This document shows, in pieces, positions 16,409 through 23,543 of a stretch of DNA of 25,668 nt (position 1 is the stretch's first letter; each line of letters opens with the position of its first letter). Both the position numbers and the translations under genes were made by a program. Source of the stretch: CAZCFB01 sp964511535 (GTDB taxonomy: Bacteria > Myxococcota_A > Polyangia > GCA-2747355 > CAZCFB01); the NCBI GenBank assembly GCA_964511535.1, contig CAZEFW010000142.1, positions 1 through 25,668 of the forward strand, read 5' to 3'. Under the pieces are notes generated by a model. The model saw only the letters and a program-made list of their open reading frames with translations, made no database searches and had not been told where the DNA came from.

Positions 16409-16419
16409 TTTTACCTTCA

Positions 16420-16447
16420 GGGGGTCAGTGCGAGTGCACTGACCCCC
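16420..16447 (+). terminator. Strong GC-rich hairpin after the Cse60-like gene
   Basis: GGGGGTCAGTGC-GAGT-GCACTGACCCCC forms a perfect 12-bp stem with a 4-nt loop, beginning 11 nt after the stop codon. No T tract follows; the sequence after it is a C run that may be unreliable. Probably a terminator. Confidence 0.6.
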
Positions 16448-16570
16448 CCCCCACCGCCATCAATTACACCGCACCCCCCCCCCCCTGGCCCCCCGGGCGC
16501 CCCTTACGGCTTTCCAAAATTTTTTTTTCCTTGGGGGGGGCCCGGGGCTGGGCTCGCCCCCCCACCCCTC
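16443..16570. other. Homopolymer-rich stretch with a corrupted near-copy of the adjacent gene end
   Basis: Contains 10 C (16443-16452), 12 C (16474-16485), 9 T (16520-16528) and 8 G (16533-16540). Positions 16454-16472 match 16570-16588 at 16 of 19 bases, including the word CCATCAATT that spans the cytochrome stop codon, and the next 30 bases look like the same region with G read as C. This is best explained by a low-quality read end left in the assembly. Confidence 0.55.
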
Positions 16571-16575
16571 CTCCA

Positions 16576-17325
16576 TCAATTCCACGGCAGCGCGCCGCCG
16601 CTGGCCACGTGACACTGGGTACAGTTGCCGCGCTCGGGGTGCGTCGTGCGCAGGCCGGGCTTGCCGGTCACGCCATGACATGAACTGCACTCGCCGCGCA
16701 TATTGATGTCGTGCGGGACCCGCGGGGGCGCGCCGGGCCAGGCTCGCTTGCCCGGACCTGACGAGCCGATCCCGACGAAGCTGTTGGCCACGGCCACCAC
16801 GCCTCCGCGAAGGTCCGGCGCGGTGCTCACGTGGCACTGGGTGCAGCTGGCCAGCAGCTGGTGACTCATCACCGGCGCTGTCTTGCCCTCGATCTGGACG
16901 CCGGTGGCGTGGCACGACAGGCAGGCCGCCCCGGTGCTGCTGTGATCGATGGGGTGCGGGATGGTGGGCGGCGCGCCGTCGTAGGCGCGGGTCTTGCCCC
17001 GGGCTGCCAGGGCTGCTGACGTCGCCTCTTCGGAGCGCTGCACCTTGTCGGTGAGCCCCGGGATCTTCCCGCGCAGCCTGGTCAGATCGCTGGTGACGCG
17101 CTCTCCGGCGCCGAAGCGGCCGACCTCGCGCAGCGAACGATACGGGCGGCTCGCCACCACCTCATTGTCGGCGGCGGCGGCGGCGCGGGCCTCGGGCGTG
17201 CCCGCGGGACCGGCCGCGGGCCGGATGCCCACGGCGAACCCCACCAGGCTGACACCCAGGACGATGGCCAGGATCACTGCAGCGACCCTGGTGGTCCCGA
17301 TCTTCTCCTGCTCGGCCATGGCCAT
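16576..17325 (-). CDS. Membrane-anchored tetraheme c-type cytochrome, NapB-like with duplicated diheme module
   Basis: 249 residues. ATG at 17325 overlaps the napA stop by one base (TGATG), a sign of translational coupling; ATG at 17319 is an alternative. A hydrophobic segment at about 13-34 acts as signal or anchor. Four CxxCH haem sites occur: CLSCH (135-139), CTQCH (161-165), CSSCH (213-217) and CTQCH (235-239). The two halves are alike: PPTIPHPID...CLSCH...SHQLLASCTQCH and PPRVPHDIN...CSSCH...THPERGNCTQCH, each resembling a NapB diheme unit. His124 or His128, His155, His205 and His229 are candidate distal ligands. Classic NapB is about 150 residues with two haems. Its likely role is to pass electrons to NapA in the periplasm. 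Confidence 0.88.
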   Translation of the reverse strand: MAMAEQEKIGTTRVAAVILAIVLGVSLVGFAVGIRPAAGPAGTPEARAAAAADNEVVASRPYRSLREVGRFGAGERVTSDLTRLRGKIPGLTDKVQRSEEATSAALAARGKTRAYDGAPPTIPHPIDHSSTGAACLSCHATGVQIEGKTAPVMSHQLLASCTQCHVSTAPDLRGGVVAVANSFVGIGSSGPGKRAWPGAPPRVPHDINMRGECSSCHGVTGKPGLRTTHPERGNCTQCHVASGGALPWN

Positions 17326-19751
17326 CACCCCTTGACCGGCACCAGCCGGGCGGCGCATTTCTTGTAGTCGGGCTCCTTGGAGATGGGATCGATGGCGTCC
17401 AGCGTGAGCTGGTTCGCCAGCAGCGTCTCGTCGAAGAACGGGATGAACAGCGAGCCGGGCGGCGGCGCCCCGCGGCCGTCGACCCAGACATGCAGGGTCA
17501 GCTTGGCGCGCCGGGTCTCAACCGTGATTTTCTGGCCGGTCTCCAGCCCGAGGCGCGTGGCGTCGTGGCGGTTCACCTCCACATACGCCCCGGGCATGGC
17601 CTTGCGCAGCGGCCCCACCCTCCCCGTCATGGTGCCCGTGTGCCAGTGCTCCACCACGCGGCCGGTGCAGAGCCAGAACGGGAACTCCTTGTCCGGGATC
17701 TCGGGGTGATCGTCAAAGGGCCGCGACCAGATCTGCGCCCGGCCGTCCTTGGACGTCGAGTGGTAGAACTCGATGCCCGCGCCCTTCTTGACGTACGGGT
17801 CGTCGAACTCGCTGAAGCGGAAGCGGGTCTCGCGCCAGGTGCCGTCCTTCTGCTTGACCACTGGCCAGCGCAGGCCATGGGCCTTGACGTACTCCTCGTA
17901 GGGCGCCAGGTCCTTGTGCTTCATGGTGGTGAACGGCCGATACTCCTCGAACAGGAACCGGTCCACGTTGACGTCGTAGTAGCGGTTGAAGTCCCACACC
18001 GGCACCCGCTTGCCCTTGTCGTCCTTGACGTCGAACAGGAAGTTGCCGTCCTTGTCCTTCATGCCGGGGAAGCCCATGTCGTACAGCTTCCGGGCCACGG
18101 CGATGTACTGCCAGCAGTCGTCCCGCGCCTGGCCGGGCGGCATCACCTGGCGGAACCACTGCTGGGTGCGCCGCTCCGAGTTGCCGAAGATGCCGTTCTT
18201 CTCGACCCACATGGACGACGGCAGCACCAGGTCGGCCATGCGCGTGGTCACCGTGGGGTACACGTCGGAGACGATGAGGAACTTGTCAGCCAGCCCCTCC
18301 TTCGCATCGAACAGCTTCTTCACGTTGGGCAGGGACTGGCCCGGGTTGGTCACCTGGACCCAGATGGTGGTCACGTCTCCGCCCTTGTCGGTGGGCGTGC
18401 AGAACTGCTCCCACATCTTGACGGTGTGGTAGCCGGGCTTGGGGTTGATGCGCCCGGCCGGCAGGTTCCACAGCTTCTCGGCCGAGGCCCGGTGCTTGCC
18501 CACCTTGATCAGGCGGCCGCCGGGCAGGGCGTGGGCCAGGGTGCCCACCTCGCGCGCAGTGCCGCACGCCGAGGGCTGCCCGGTGAGGCTGGTGGGCGAG
18601 TCGCCCGGGGTGCCGAAGTGCCCCGACAGCAGGTGCAGCCCGTGGATCAGGGTGTTCATGGCCGTACCGCGGGTGTGCTGGTTGACGCCCATGCACCAGA
18701 GCGAGGTGATCTTCAGCTTGCGGTTGCCGAACAGCTCGGCCAGGCGCCGGATCTCCCGCGCCGGCACGCCCGAGAGCTGCTCCACGTACTCGGGCGTGAA
18801 CTGTTCGAGGCCCTTCTTGAACTCGTCGAAGGTGATGGCCTTGCCCTTGAGCGTCGGCTTGCCCGGATCGGCGCGGAAGGCGCAGTGCTTCTCCACGAAC
18901 GTCTTGTCGTAGGTGCCGTTCTTGATCAGCAGGTGCATGATCCCGTTGGCGATGGCCAGGTCGGTCTGGGGCCTGAAGTTGAGGTAGTGCTGGCAGTGGG
19001 TCGTGGTGCGCGTGCGCCGGGTGCCGATGTCGATCAGCGTCACCTTCTCCCCGCGGGCGCGGCGGTCGATGACCCGGGAGAACAGCACCGGGTGCATCTC
19101 CGCCGGGTTGTTACCCCACATGATCAGCACGTCGCACTCGTCGAGGTCGTCGTAGCTGCCGGCCGGCTCGTCCACGCCGTAGGTGGCGATGAACCCGGTG
19201 ACCGCCGAGGCCATGCAGAGCCGCGCGTTGGGGTCGATGTGGTTGTTGGACAGGCCGCCCTTGATCAGCTTCTGCGCGGCGTACCCCTCCGGGATGGTCC
19301 ACTGGCCCGAGCCGTAGATGGCGAAGCGCTTGGGGTCGGCCTTGATGCGCCTGGCGATGATGGTCAGCGCCTCATCCCAGGAGATGGGCACCTGTCGGTC
19401 GCCCTTGCGCAGCAGGGGCGTGGTGAGCCGGTCGTTGCCGTACAGCGCCAGGCCCACATGGTAGCCCTTGACGCAGAGCAGGCCGCGGTTGACCCCGGCC
19501 TCGGGGTCGCCGGCGATGCCAACGACCTTGCCGCCCTTGGTGCCCACCAGGACATGACAGCCGGTGCCGCAGAAACGGCAGGGCGCCTTGGCCCACTTGA
19601 CGCCGCGGCCGTCGGTCTTGCCGTGCACTGGTCCGCCTGCCGAGGAGGCCTCTGCCTCGCCCGCGGCCATGACCGGACCCGCGCACGCTGCCGCCGCGCT
19701 GGCCATGGCCGATCGCTTGATGAAATCACGCCGGTGGATGCCGTTGCTCAT
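17325..19751 (-). CDS. napA: Periplasmic nitrate reductase catalytic subunit NapA
   Basis: 808 residues, the usual NapA length. Start at ATG 19751 (MSNGIHRRDF) with GAGG 7 nt upstream; a further ATG at 19781 lies inside napD. The Tat signal RRDFIKRSA sits at 7-15. The [4Fe-4S] ligands are Cys58, Cys61, Cys65 and Cys93 (CRFCGTGC ... LLCVKG). Cys179 in RLCMASAVTGF is the expected Mo ligand. Many Mo-bisMGD motifs follow (WGNNPAEMHPVLFSR, GVNQHTRGTAMNTLIHGLHLLSG, LPSSMWVEKNGIFGNSERRTQ). The enzyme reduces nitrate to nitrite in the periplasm, taking electrons from c-type cytochromes. Ten nt downstream of napD and overlapping the cytochrome gene by one base, it is the middle gene of a three-gene operon. 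Confidence 0.96.
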   Translation of the reverse strand: MSNGIHRRDFIKRSAMASAAAACAGPVMAAGEAEASSAGGPVHGKTDGRGVKWAKAPCRFCGTGCHVLVGTKGGKVVGIAGDPEAGVNRGLLCVKGYHVGLALYGNDRLTTPLLRKGDRQVPISWDEALTIIARRIKADPKRFAIYGSGQWTIPEGYAAQKLIKGGLSNNHIDPNARLCMASAVTGFIATYGVDEPAGSYDDLDECDVLIMWGNNPAEMHPVLFSRVIDRRARGEKVTLIDIGTRRTRTTTHCQHYLNFRPQTDLAIANGIMHLLIKNGTYDKTFVEKHCAFRADPGKPTLKGKAITFDEFKKGLEQFTPEYVEQLSGVPAREIRRLAELFGNRKLKITSLWCMGVNQHTRGTAMNTLIHGLHLLSGHFGTPGDSPTSLTGQPSACGTAREVGTLAHALPGGRLIKVGKHRASAEKLWNLPAGRINPKPGYHTVKMWEQFCTPTDKGGDVTTIWVQVTNPGQSLPNVKKLFDAKEGLADKFLIVSDVYPTVTTRMADLVLPSSMWVEKNGIFGNSERRTQQWFRQVMPPGQARDDCWQYIAVARKLYDMGFPGMKDKDGNFLFDVKDDKGKRVPVWDFNRYYDVNVDRFLFEEYRPFTTMKHKDLAPYEEYVKAHGLRWPVVKQKDGTWRETRFRFSEFDDPYVKKGAGIEFYHSTSKDGRAQIWSRPFDDHPEIPDKEFPFWLCTGRVVEHWHTGTMTGRVGPLRKAMPGAYVEVNRHDATRLGLETGQKITVETRRAKLTLHVWVDGRGAPPPGSLFIPFFDETLLANQLTLDAIDPISKEPDYKKCAARLVPVKG

Positions 19752-19761
19752 GGATTCGCCT

Positions 19762-19998
19762 CTACTCCTCGAAGTTGACATAGGTCAGGTCCAGGTGGGT
19801 CACGCCGGGCAGGCGCTCCAGCTCCTCCCACCGTCCGCGGTAGTCGGCCTTGCCGCCGGCGGTCTCGAGCACCGCAGGGAGGCGCGCGCCGTTGGCTTCG
19901 CCGAGGGTGACGTCCTCGGCCTCGGCCAGCGCGGCGAGGGCGAGCTCGCGCTCATCCGGCTGCTGACTGAGGGTGATCACAAGCCCACAAATGGCCAT
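19762..19998 (-). CDS. napD: NapD-type chaperone for the NapA Tat signal
   Basis: 78 residues. I chose ATG 19998 (MAICGLVITL) because GGAG lies 9 nt upstream; ATG 20007 is in frame but sits on top of that GGAG. MAICGLVITL is the typical NapD opening strand, and the end GVTHLDLTYVNFEE matches the last strand of the ferredoxin-like fold. NapD binds the twin-arginine signal of NapA in the cytoplasm and holds back its export until the molybdenum cofactor is in place. It is the first gene of the leftward arm, 10 nt before napA. Length fits the family (about 80-90). Confidence 0.85.
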   Translation of the reverse strand: MAICGLVITLSQQPDERELALAALAEAEDVTLGEANGARLPAVLETAGGKADYRGRWEELERLPGVTHLDLTYVNFEE

Positions 19999-20057
19999 TT
20001 CAAACATCTCCGGTAGACATCGTGGGCTTCAATGTCCCACCAGCCCGGAACGAAATC

Positions 20058-20080
20058 AAGATAAAAATATCTTTTTATCT
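20058..20080. promoter_or_regulatory. Overlapping palindromes between the two nap arms, candidate operator
   Basis: Two dyads share the same bases: AAGATA-AAAA-TATCTT at 20058-20073 (perfect 6-bp arms) and AGATAAAAA-TATC-TTTTTATCT at 20059-20080 (perfect 9-bp arms). They lie in a strikingly A/T-rich patch of a G/C-rich genome, between the divergent starts at 19998 and 20117. A regulator bound here could act on both arms; the Rrf2 protein encoded at 22964 is the obvious local candidate. Confidence 0.5.
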
Positions 20081-20116
20081 GGATTGAGGATGCAAGACAG
20101 TGTATGAATCGAATTC

Positions 20117-20719
20117 ATGGAAATCAAGAACGCGATGGTTGCGCTGCCGTTGGTGATCCTGTTCGCCTCCTGCGGTCAGGGAGGAGGCCACGGCGAGCGA
20201 GAGAAGTGGACCAAGGCCAAGGGTCCGGCGCCGACCTACAAGTACAGCGAGCGGGTCCACTCCCTCGGCGAGTTTCCAGGGGTGACCACGAACAATCGGG
20301 GCATCGACGGCAAGCCGCAACGGATCCGCTGCTCCACCTGTCACAAGCTGCTGCCGGAGGCCAGGGCCGATGGCGAGGCCAGCCCGCCGAAGAAGTTCCA
20401 CCTCGGCGTCAAGCTGGCCCACGGCAAGGACCACAACTGCCGCACCTGCCACGCGCCGCCCGACTTCGAGAGCTTCCGCCTCAGCGGGGGCAAGACCCTG
20501 CCCTACCCCCGGCTGATGGAGCTGTGCGGCCAGTGCCACAGCGGCCAGCTGGCCGACTTCCGCAAGGGGATCCACGGGGGCATGGCTGGCCACTGGGACC
20601 TGAACCGCGGCCCGCGCGATCGGAACCACTGCGTGGATTGCCACGACCCTCACCGCCCGGCCATCCCCAGGGTCAGGCCGGCGCCGCGCCCGCGGTACCG
20701 CTTCCTCGACGGGAAATAA
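20117..20719 (+). CDS. Tetraheme c-type cytochrome lipoprotein
   Basis: 200 residues. The signal peptide MEIKNAMVALPLVILFASCG carries a lipobox with Cys19, so the mature protein is anchored by lipid. Four CxxCH sites: CSTCH (72-76), CRTCH (108-112), CGQCH (137-141) and CVDCH (172-176). His95, His102, His153, His159 and His179 are possible distal ligands. The tail is Pro/Arg-rich (RPAPRPRYRFLDGK). It is not NapC, which has an N-terminal membrane helix and different spacing. The gene leads the rightward arm, 9 nt before the iron-sulfur gene, and probably receives electrons from the NrfD/iron-sulfur pair and passes them to the NapB-like cytochrome. No named family was recognised beyond multiheme cytochrome. 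Confidence 0.85.
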   Translation: MEIKNAMVALPLVILFASCGQGGGHGEREKWTKAKGPAPTYKYSERVHSLGEFPGVTTNNRGIDGKPQRIRCSTCHKLLPEARADGEASPPKKFHLGVKLAHGKDHNCRTCHAPPDFESFRLSGGKTLPYPRLMELCGQCHSGQLADFRKGIHGGMAGHWDLNRGPRDRNHCVDCHDPHRPAIPRVRPAPRPRYRFLDGK

Positions 20720-20728
20720 GGAGACGCC

Positions 20729-21655
20729 ATGGCTGACAAGCACGACAACGAGGCTGGCGGCGTCAACCGCCGCACCCTGCTCAAGGCGGCCGGCGTGGCC
20801 GCCTGCGGCGTGGCCTTCGCCCGCGCCCTCTCGCCGCTCAGCGCGTTCTCCAGCACCCTGGACAAGGAGCGCCTGCTGCAGCAGCACTACAAGGAGCTGA
20901 CCGACGAGGACAAGGCCCGCATCTTCAAGCTGCTCGAGCAGCGCGCGCTGCGGGACTACGGCGCCCGGGTCAAGATCTCCGACGCGCAGCCCCAGGACGG
21001 CGTGGAGATGGCCTACGCGCTGAACCTGACCAACTGCCTCGGCTGCCGCCAGTGCGCGGACGCCTGCCACAAAGAGAACAACCACGACCGGCGCAGCCGC
21101 AACAGCTACATCCGCGTGTTCGAGATGGACCAGGGCAGCCTGGATCTGGCCTCGGGCACCACCCGCTACGACCACCCGGTCCCGGCGGAGGGCAAGTTCT
21201 ACATGCCGGTGCAGTGCCACCAGTGCAAGAAGCCCCAGTGCGTCAACGTCTGCCCGGTCAAGGCCACGTGGAAGGAAGCCGACGGCCCGGTGGTCATCGA
21301 CCACAACTGGTGCATCGGCTGCCGCTACTGCGAGGCCGCCTGCCCGTACCACGCGCGCCGCTTCAACTGGCACCGCCCCGAGATCCCCGCCGACGAGGTG
21401 AACCCGGACCAGGGCTACCTCTCCAACCGGATCCGGCCCCAGAGCGTGATGGAGAAGTGCACCTTCTGCCTGCACCGCACCCGGGCGGGCAAGCTGCCAG
21501 CCTGCCTCGAGGCGTGCCCCGCCGGCGCCCGCGTGTTCGGCAACCTGGCGGACCCGCACTCGCCGGTGCGTTCGGTGCTGGCCGAAAAGCGCGTGTTCGT
21601 GCTCAAGGAGGAGCAGGGCACGGTGCCGCGCTTCTTCTATTTCTTCGCGGAGTGA
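20729..21655 (+). CDS. Tat-exported iron-sulfur protein with four [4Fe-4S] clusters (NrfC/HybA/DsrO type)
   Basis: 308 residues. Shine-Dalgarno AAGGAG lies 6 nt before the ATG. The Tat signal is NRRTLLKAAGVAACG (13-27). All 16 cluster cysteines are present: 103/106/109/113, 163/166/171/175, 195/198/201/205 and 244/247/259/263, in the paired ferredoxin order of NrfC, DsrO and HybA proteins. The family sits on the periplasmic side and takes electrons from an NrfD-type membrane subunit. The C-terminus (RFFYFFAE) is aromatic and may touch the membrane subunit. It lies 13 nt before the NrfD gene, so the two form a unit. NapG also belongs to this superfamily, but it pairs with NapH rather than with an NrfD-like protein. 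Confidence 0.88.
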   Translation: MADKHDNEAGGVNRRTLLKAAGVAACGVAFARALSPLSAFSSTLDKERLLQQHYKELTDEDKARIFKLLEQRALRDYGARVKISDAQPQDGVEMAYALNLTNCLGCRQCADACHKENNHDRRSRNSYIRVFEMDQGSLDLASGTTRYDHPVPAEGKFYMPVQCHQCKKPQCVNVCPVKATWKEADGPVVIDHNWCIGCRYCEAACPYHARRFNWHRPEIPADEVNPDQGYLSNRIRPQSVMEKCTFCLHRTRAGKLPACLEACPAGARVFGNLADPHSPVRSVLAEKRVFVLKEEQGTVPRFFYFFAE

Positions 21656-21668
21656 GGCAAGGAGCTCT

Positions 21669-22928
21669 ATGACCATGGCGACACCGGATAGCAACTCGGC
21701 CTCGACCCTCTCCCACCGCCTGGCCTACCCGCGGTTCTTGATGCGGGCCATCTCCCAGGCCACCGACGGGAGCTTCCTGTTCTACGCATGGATGGTGTTG
21801 CTCACCGCCATCGCCCTGGTGGGGGCCAACGCGTGGGCCCAGCAAGTCAGCGGCGGCATGGCGCTGACCAACATGACCGACCATGTCTCGTGGGGGCTGT
21901 ACATCGCCAACTTCACCTTCATGGTGGGCGTCGCCGCCGGCGGCGTGATGATGGTGATCCCGGCCTACCTGTACCGCGACGAGGAGATGCACGAGGTGGT
22001 GATCTTCGGCGAGATGCTCGCCATCGCCGCCATCTTCATGGCCATGGCCTTCGTCATGGTGGACCTCGGCCGGCCCGACCGGTTCTGGCACCTGGTGCCG
22101 GGCTGGGGCCAGTTCAACTGGCCGCTGTCCATGCTCGCCTGGGACGTGCTGGTGCTCAACGGCTACCTGCTGATCAACCTGCACATCTGCGGCTACCTGC
22201 TGTACCAGAAGTTCCTCGGCCGCAAGCCGAACCCGCGCTGGTACGTTCCGTTCGTCTTCCTGAGCATCATCTGGGCCATCTCCATCCACACGGTCACCGC
22301 TTTCCTCTACTCCGGGCTCGGCGGCAGGCCGCTGTGGAACTCCGCCCTGCTGGCGCCCCGCTTTTTGGTCTCGGCCTTCGTCTCCGGGCCGGCGTTCCTG
22401 GTCATCGCCCTGACCGTGGTGGGCAAGGTGAGCGACTACCGCATCTCCGACGGCCCGATCCGGACGCTGGTGCGCATCCTGAAGGTCACGGTGGTGGCCA
22501 ACCTGTTCATGCTCGGCAGCGAGCTGTTCACCGAGTTCTACAGCGGCGGCGGCCACACCGCCTCGGCGCGCTACCTGTTCCTCGGCCTCGAGGGGCACAA
22601 CGCGCTGGTGCCCTGGATCTGGACCTCGGTGAGCCTCAACGTCATCTCTTGCCTGCTGCTGTTCTGGCCCGGCACCGTGGAGCGGCGCGGCCTGCTGCTT
22701 GGCGTGTGCGTCATGACCTTCATCGGCGTGTGGATCGAAAAGGGGATGGGCCTCATCGTCCCCGGCTTCATCCCGAGCGCCCTGCACGAGATCGTGGAAT
22801 ACACCCCGAGCCTGGTGGAGTGGAAGGTCTCCGCAGGCATCTGGGCCTTCGGGCTGCTGATCTACACCGCGGCGATCAAGGTGGCGCTGCCGGTGCTCAA
22901 CGGGCAGATGAAGATCGGCAAGCAGTAG
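21669..22928 (+). CDS. NrfD/HybB/DsrP-type integral membrane quinol-interacting subunit
   Basis: 419 residues with about eight to ten hydrophobic segments starting at about residue 36 (FLFYAWMVLLTAIALVG). Family marks are DHVSWGLYIANFTFMVGVAAGG near the second helix, VDLGRPDRFWHL and the long C-terminal helices. Such proteins carry no haem or iron-sulfur cluster, bind menaquinol or ubiquinol, and pass electrons to the iron-sulfur partner outside. Shine-Dalgarno AAGGAG lies 5 nt before the ATG, which comes 13 nt after the iron-sulfur gene. It probably replaces NapC or NapGH as the quinol entry of this nitrate reductase system. The Rrf2 gene follows after 35 nt. Confidence 0.9.
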   Translation: MTMATPDSNSASTLSHRLAYPRFLMRAISQATDGSFLFYAWMVLLTAIALVGANAWAQQVSGGMALTNMTDHVSWGLYIANFTFMVGVAAGGVMMVIPAYLYRDEEMHEVVIFGEMLAIAAIFMAMAFVMVDLGRPDRFWHLVPGWGQFNWPLSMLAWDVLVLNGYLLINLHICGYLLYQKFLGRKPNPRWYVPFVFLSIIWAISIHTVTAFLYSGLGGRPLWNSALLAPRFLVSAFVSGPAFLVIALTVVGKVSDYRISDGPIRTLVRILKVTVVANLFMLGSELFTEFYSGGGHTASARYLFLGLEGHNALVPWIWTSVSLNVISCLLLFWPGTVERRGLLLGVCVMTFIGVWIEKGMGLIVPGFIPSALHEIVEYTPSLVEWKVSAGIWAFGLLIYTAAIKVALPVLNGQMKIGKQ

Positions 22929-22963
22929 CCCTGCACCCGCAGAATCAAGGTAATATATTGCAG

Positions 22964-23380
22964 ATGTTCACGAAGTCTCTCGAATCAGCGTTCAGCGCCA
23001 TGGCCTGCCTGGCAAGGTCATACGACGGCGGCCTCACCACGCTGACCGCCGAGCAGATCGCCGCCGACCGACAGCTGCTCAAGCCGTTTCTGGCCAAGCT
23101 GCTCACCGCCCTGTCCCAGGGGGGTCTGGTCACTGGCAAGCCCGGACGCAACGGCGGCTTCACCCTGGCGCGCCCGCCCTCCGCGATCCACCTCGTGGAG
23201 ATCGCCGACGCCATCGGCTACCGCTCCCGCATCGAGTGCTGCCCCTTCGGGCCCGAGTTCGACGGCGAGCACGGCAAACCGTGCGCCATGCACCATGATA
23301 TTTGCAAGATCCGGGATCAAATAGAGGCGCTGCTCGAATCGAGCACCCTGGCGTCGTTTTCAGGAAAGGCTGAAGGGTAA
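22964..23380 (+). CDS. Rrf2-family transcriptional regulator with Cys cluster
   Basis: 138 residues from ATG 22964 (MFTKSLESAFSAMACLA), the usual Rrf2 opening. The winged-helix part runs to about 75 (QLLKPFLAKLLTALSQGGLV, then RNGGFTLARPP, the wing). The sensor part has Cys92, Cys93, Cys107 and Cys114 with His103, His110 and His111 nearby, compatible with iron-sulfur binding as in NsrR or IscR, though the spacing differs from both. Family members sense nitric oxide, iron-sulfur status or redox. Its place 35 nt after the NrfD gene suggests it controls this locus, perhaps through the palindrome at 20058-20080. The ribosome site is weak (AAGG 13 nt upstream), so coupling to the upstream gene is possible. 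Confidence 0.88.
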   Translation: MFTKSLESAFSAMACLARSYDGGLTTLTAEQIAADRQLLKPFLAKLLTALSQGGLVTGKPGRNGGFTLARPPSAIHLVEIADAIGYRSRIECCPFGPEFDGEHGKPCAMHHDICKIRDQIEALLESSTLASFSGKAEG

Positions 23381-23389
23381 GGCTGCGCG

Positions 23390-23450
23390 GTAGACGCGGC
23401 ATCCTGCCGCGTTTTGGGGTTTGCCTGAAGCGGCGGGACGCCGCTTCTAC
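23390..23450. repeat. REP-like element, copy 1 (61 bp)
   Basis: The element begins GTAGA and ends TCTAC. It holds two internal hairpins: CGCGGCA-TCC-TGCCGCG and AAGCGGCG-GGA-CGCCGCTT, joined by TTTTGGGGTTTGCCTG. It is identical to the copy at 23483-23543 and starts 9 nt after the Rrf2 stop codon. It may double as a terminator. Confidence 0.8.
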
Positions 23451-23452
23451 AT

Positions 23453-23480
23453 GTAGACGCGCCATCTTGCCGCGTTTTGG
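23453..23480. repeat. REP-like element, partial copy 2 (28 bp)
   Basis: Only the first hairpin half of the element (GTAGACGCG...CCGCGTTTTGG), with a small number of changes that weaken the hairpin (GCC and CTT where copies 1 and 3 have GGC and CCT). It lies between the two full copies, 2 nt from each. Confidence 0.75.
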
Positions 23481-23482
23481 AC

Positions 23483-23543
23483 GTAGACGCGGCATCCTGC
23501 CGCGTTTTGGGGTTTGCCTGAAGCGGCGGGACGCCGCTTCTAC
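23483..23543. repeat. REP-like element, copy 3 (61 bp), supplying a stop codon
   Basis: Identical over 61 bp to copy 1. Its last bases (TCTAC) hold the minus-strand TAG stop at 23540-23542 of the lamin-tail lipoprotein gene, so insertion of the element may have set the present end of that gene. Confidence 0.8.

Noticed and set aside
17490..19778. 762-codon plus-strand open frame opposite napA
   Set aside because: It is a mirror of napA codon use with no recognisable motif, while the minus strand encodes all NapA cofactor ligands.
20051..20087. FNR/CRP-like box between the nap arms
   Set aside because: ATCAA and TTGA words are present, but they face the wrong way (ATCAA...TTGA instead of TTGAT-N4-ATCAA) and the spacing is wrong.
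20075..22787. Two long minus-strand open frames opposite the cytochrome, iron-sulfur and NrfD genes
   Set aside because: Val/Ala/His-rich low-information peptides; the plus strand has haem motifs, 16 cluster Cys and membrane helices with proper ribosome sites.
23390..23543. CRISPR array
   Set aside because: Only two full units and a half, nearly no spacer between them, each unit a double hairpin; no cas genes.
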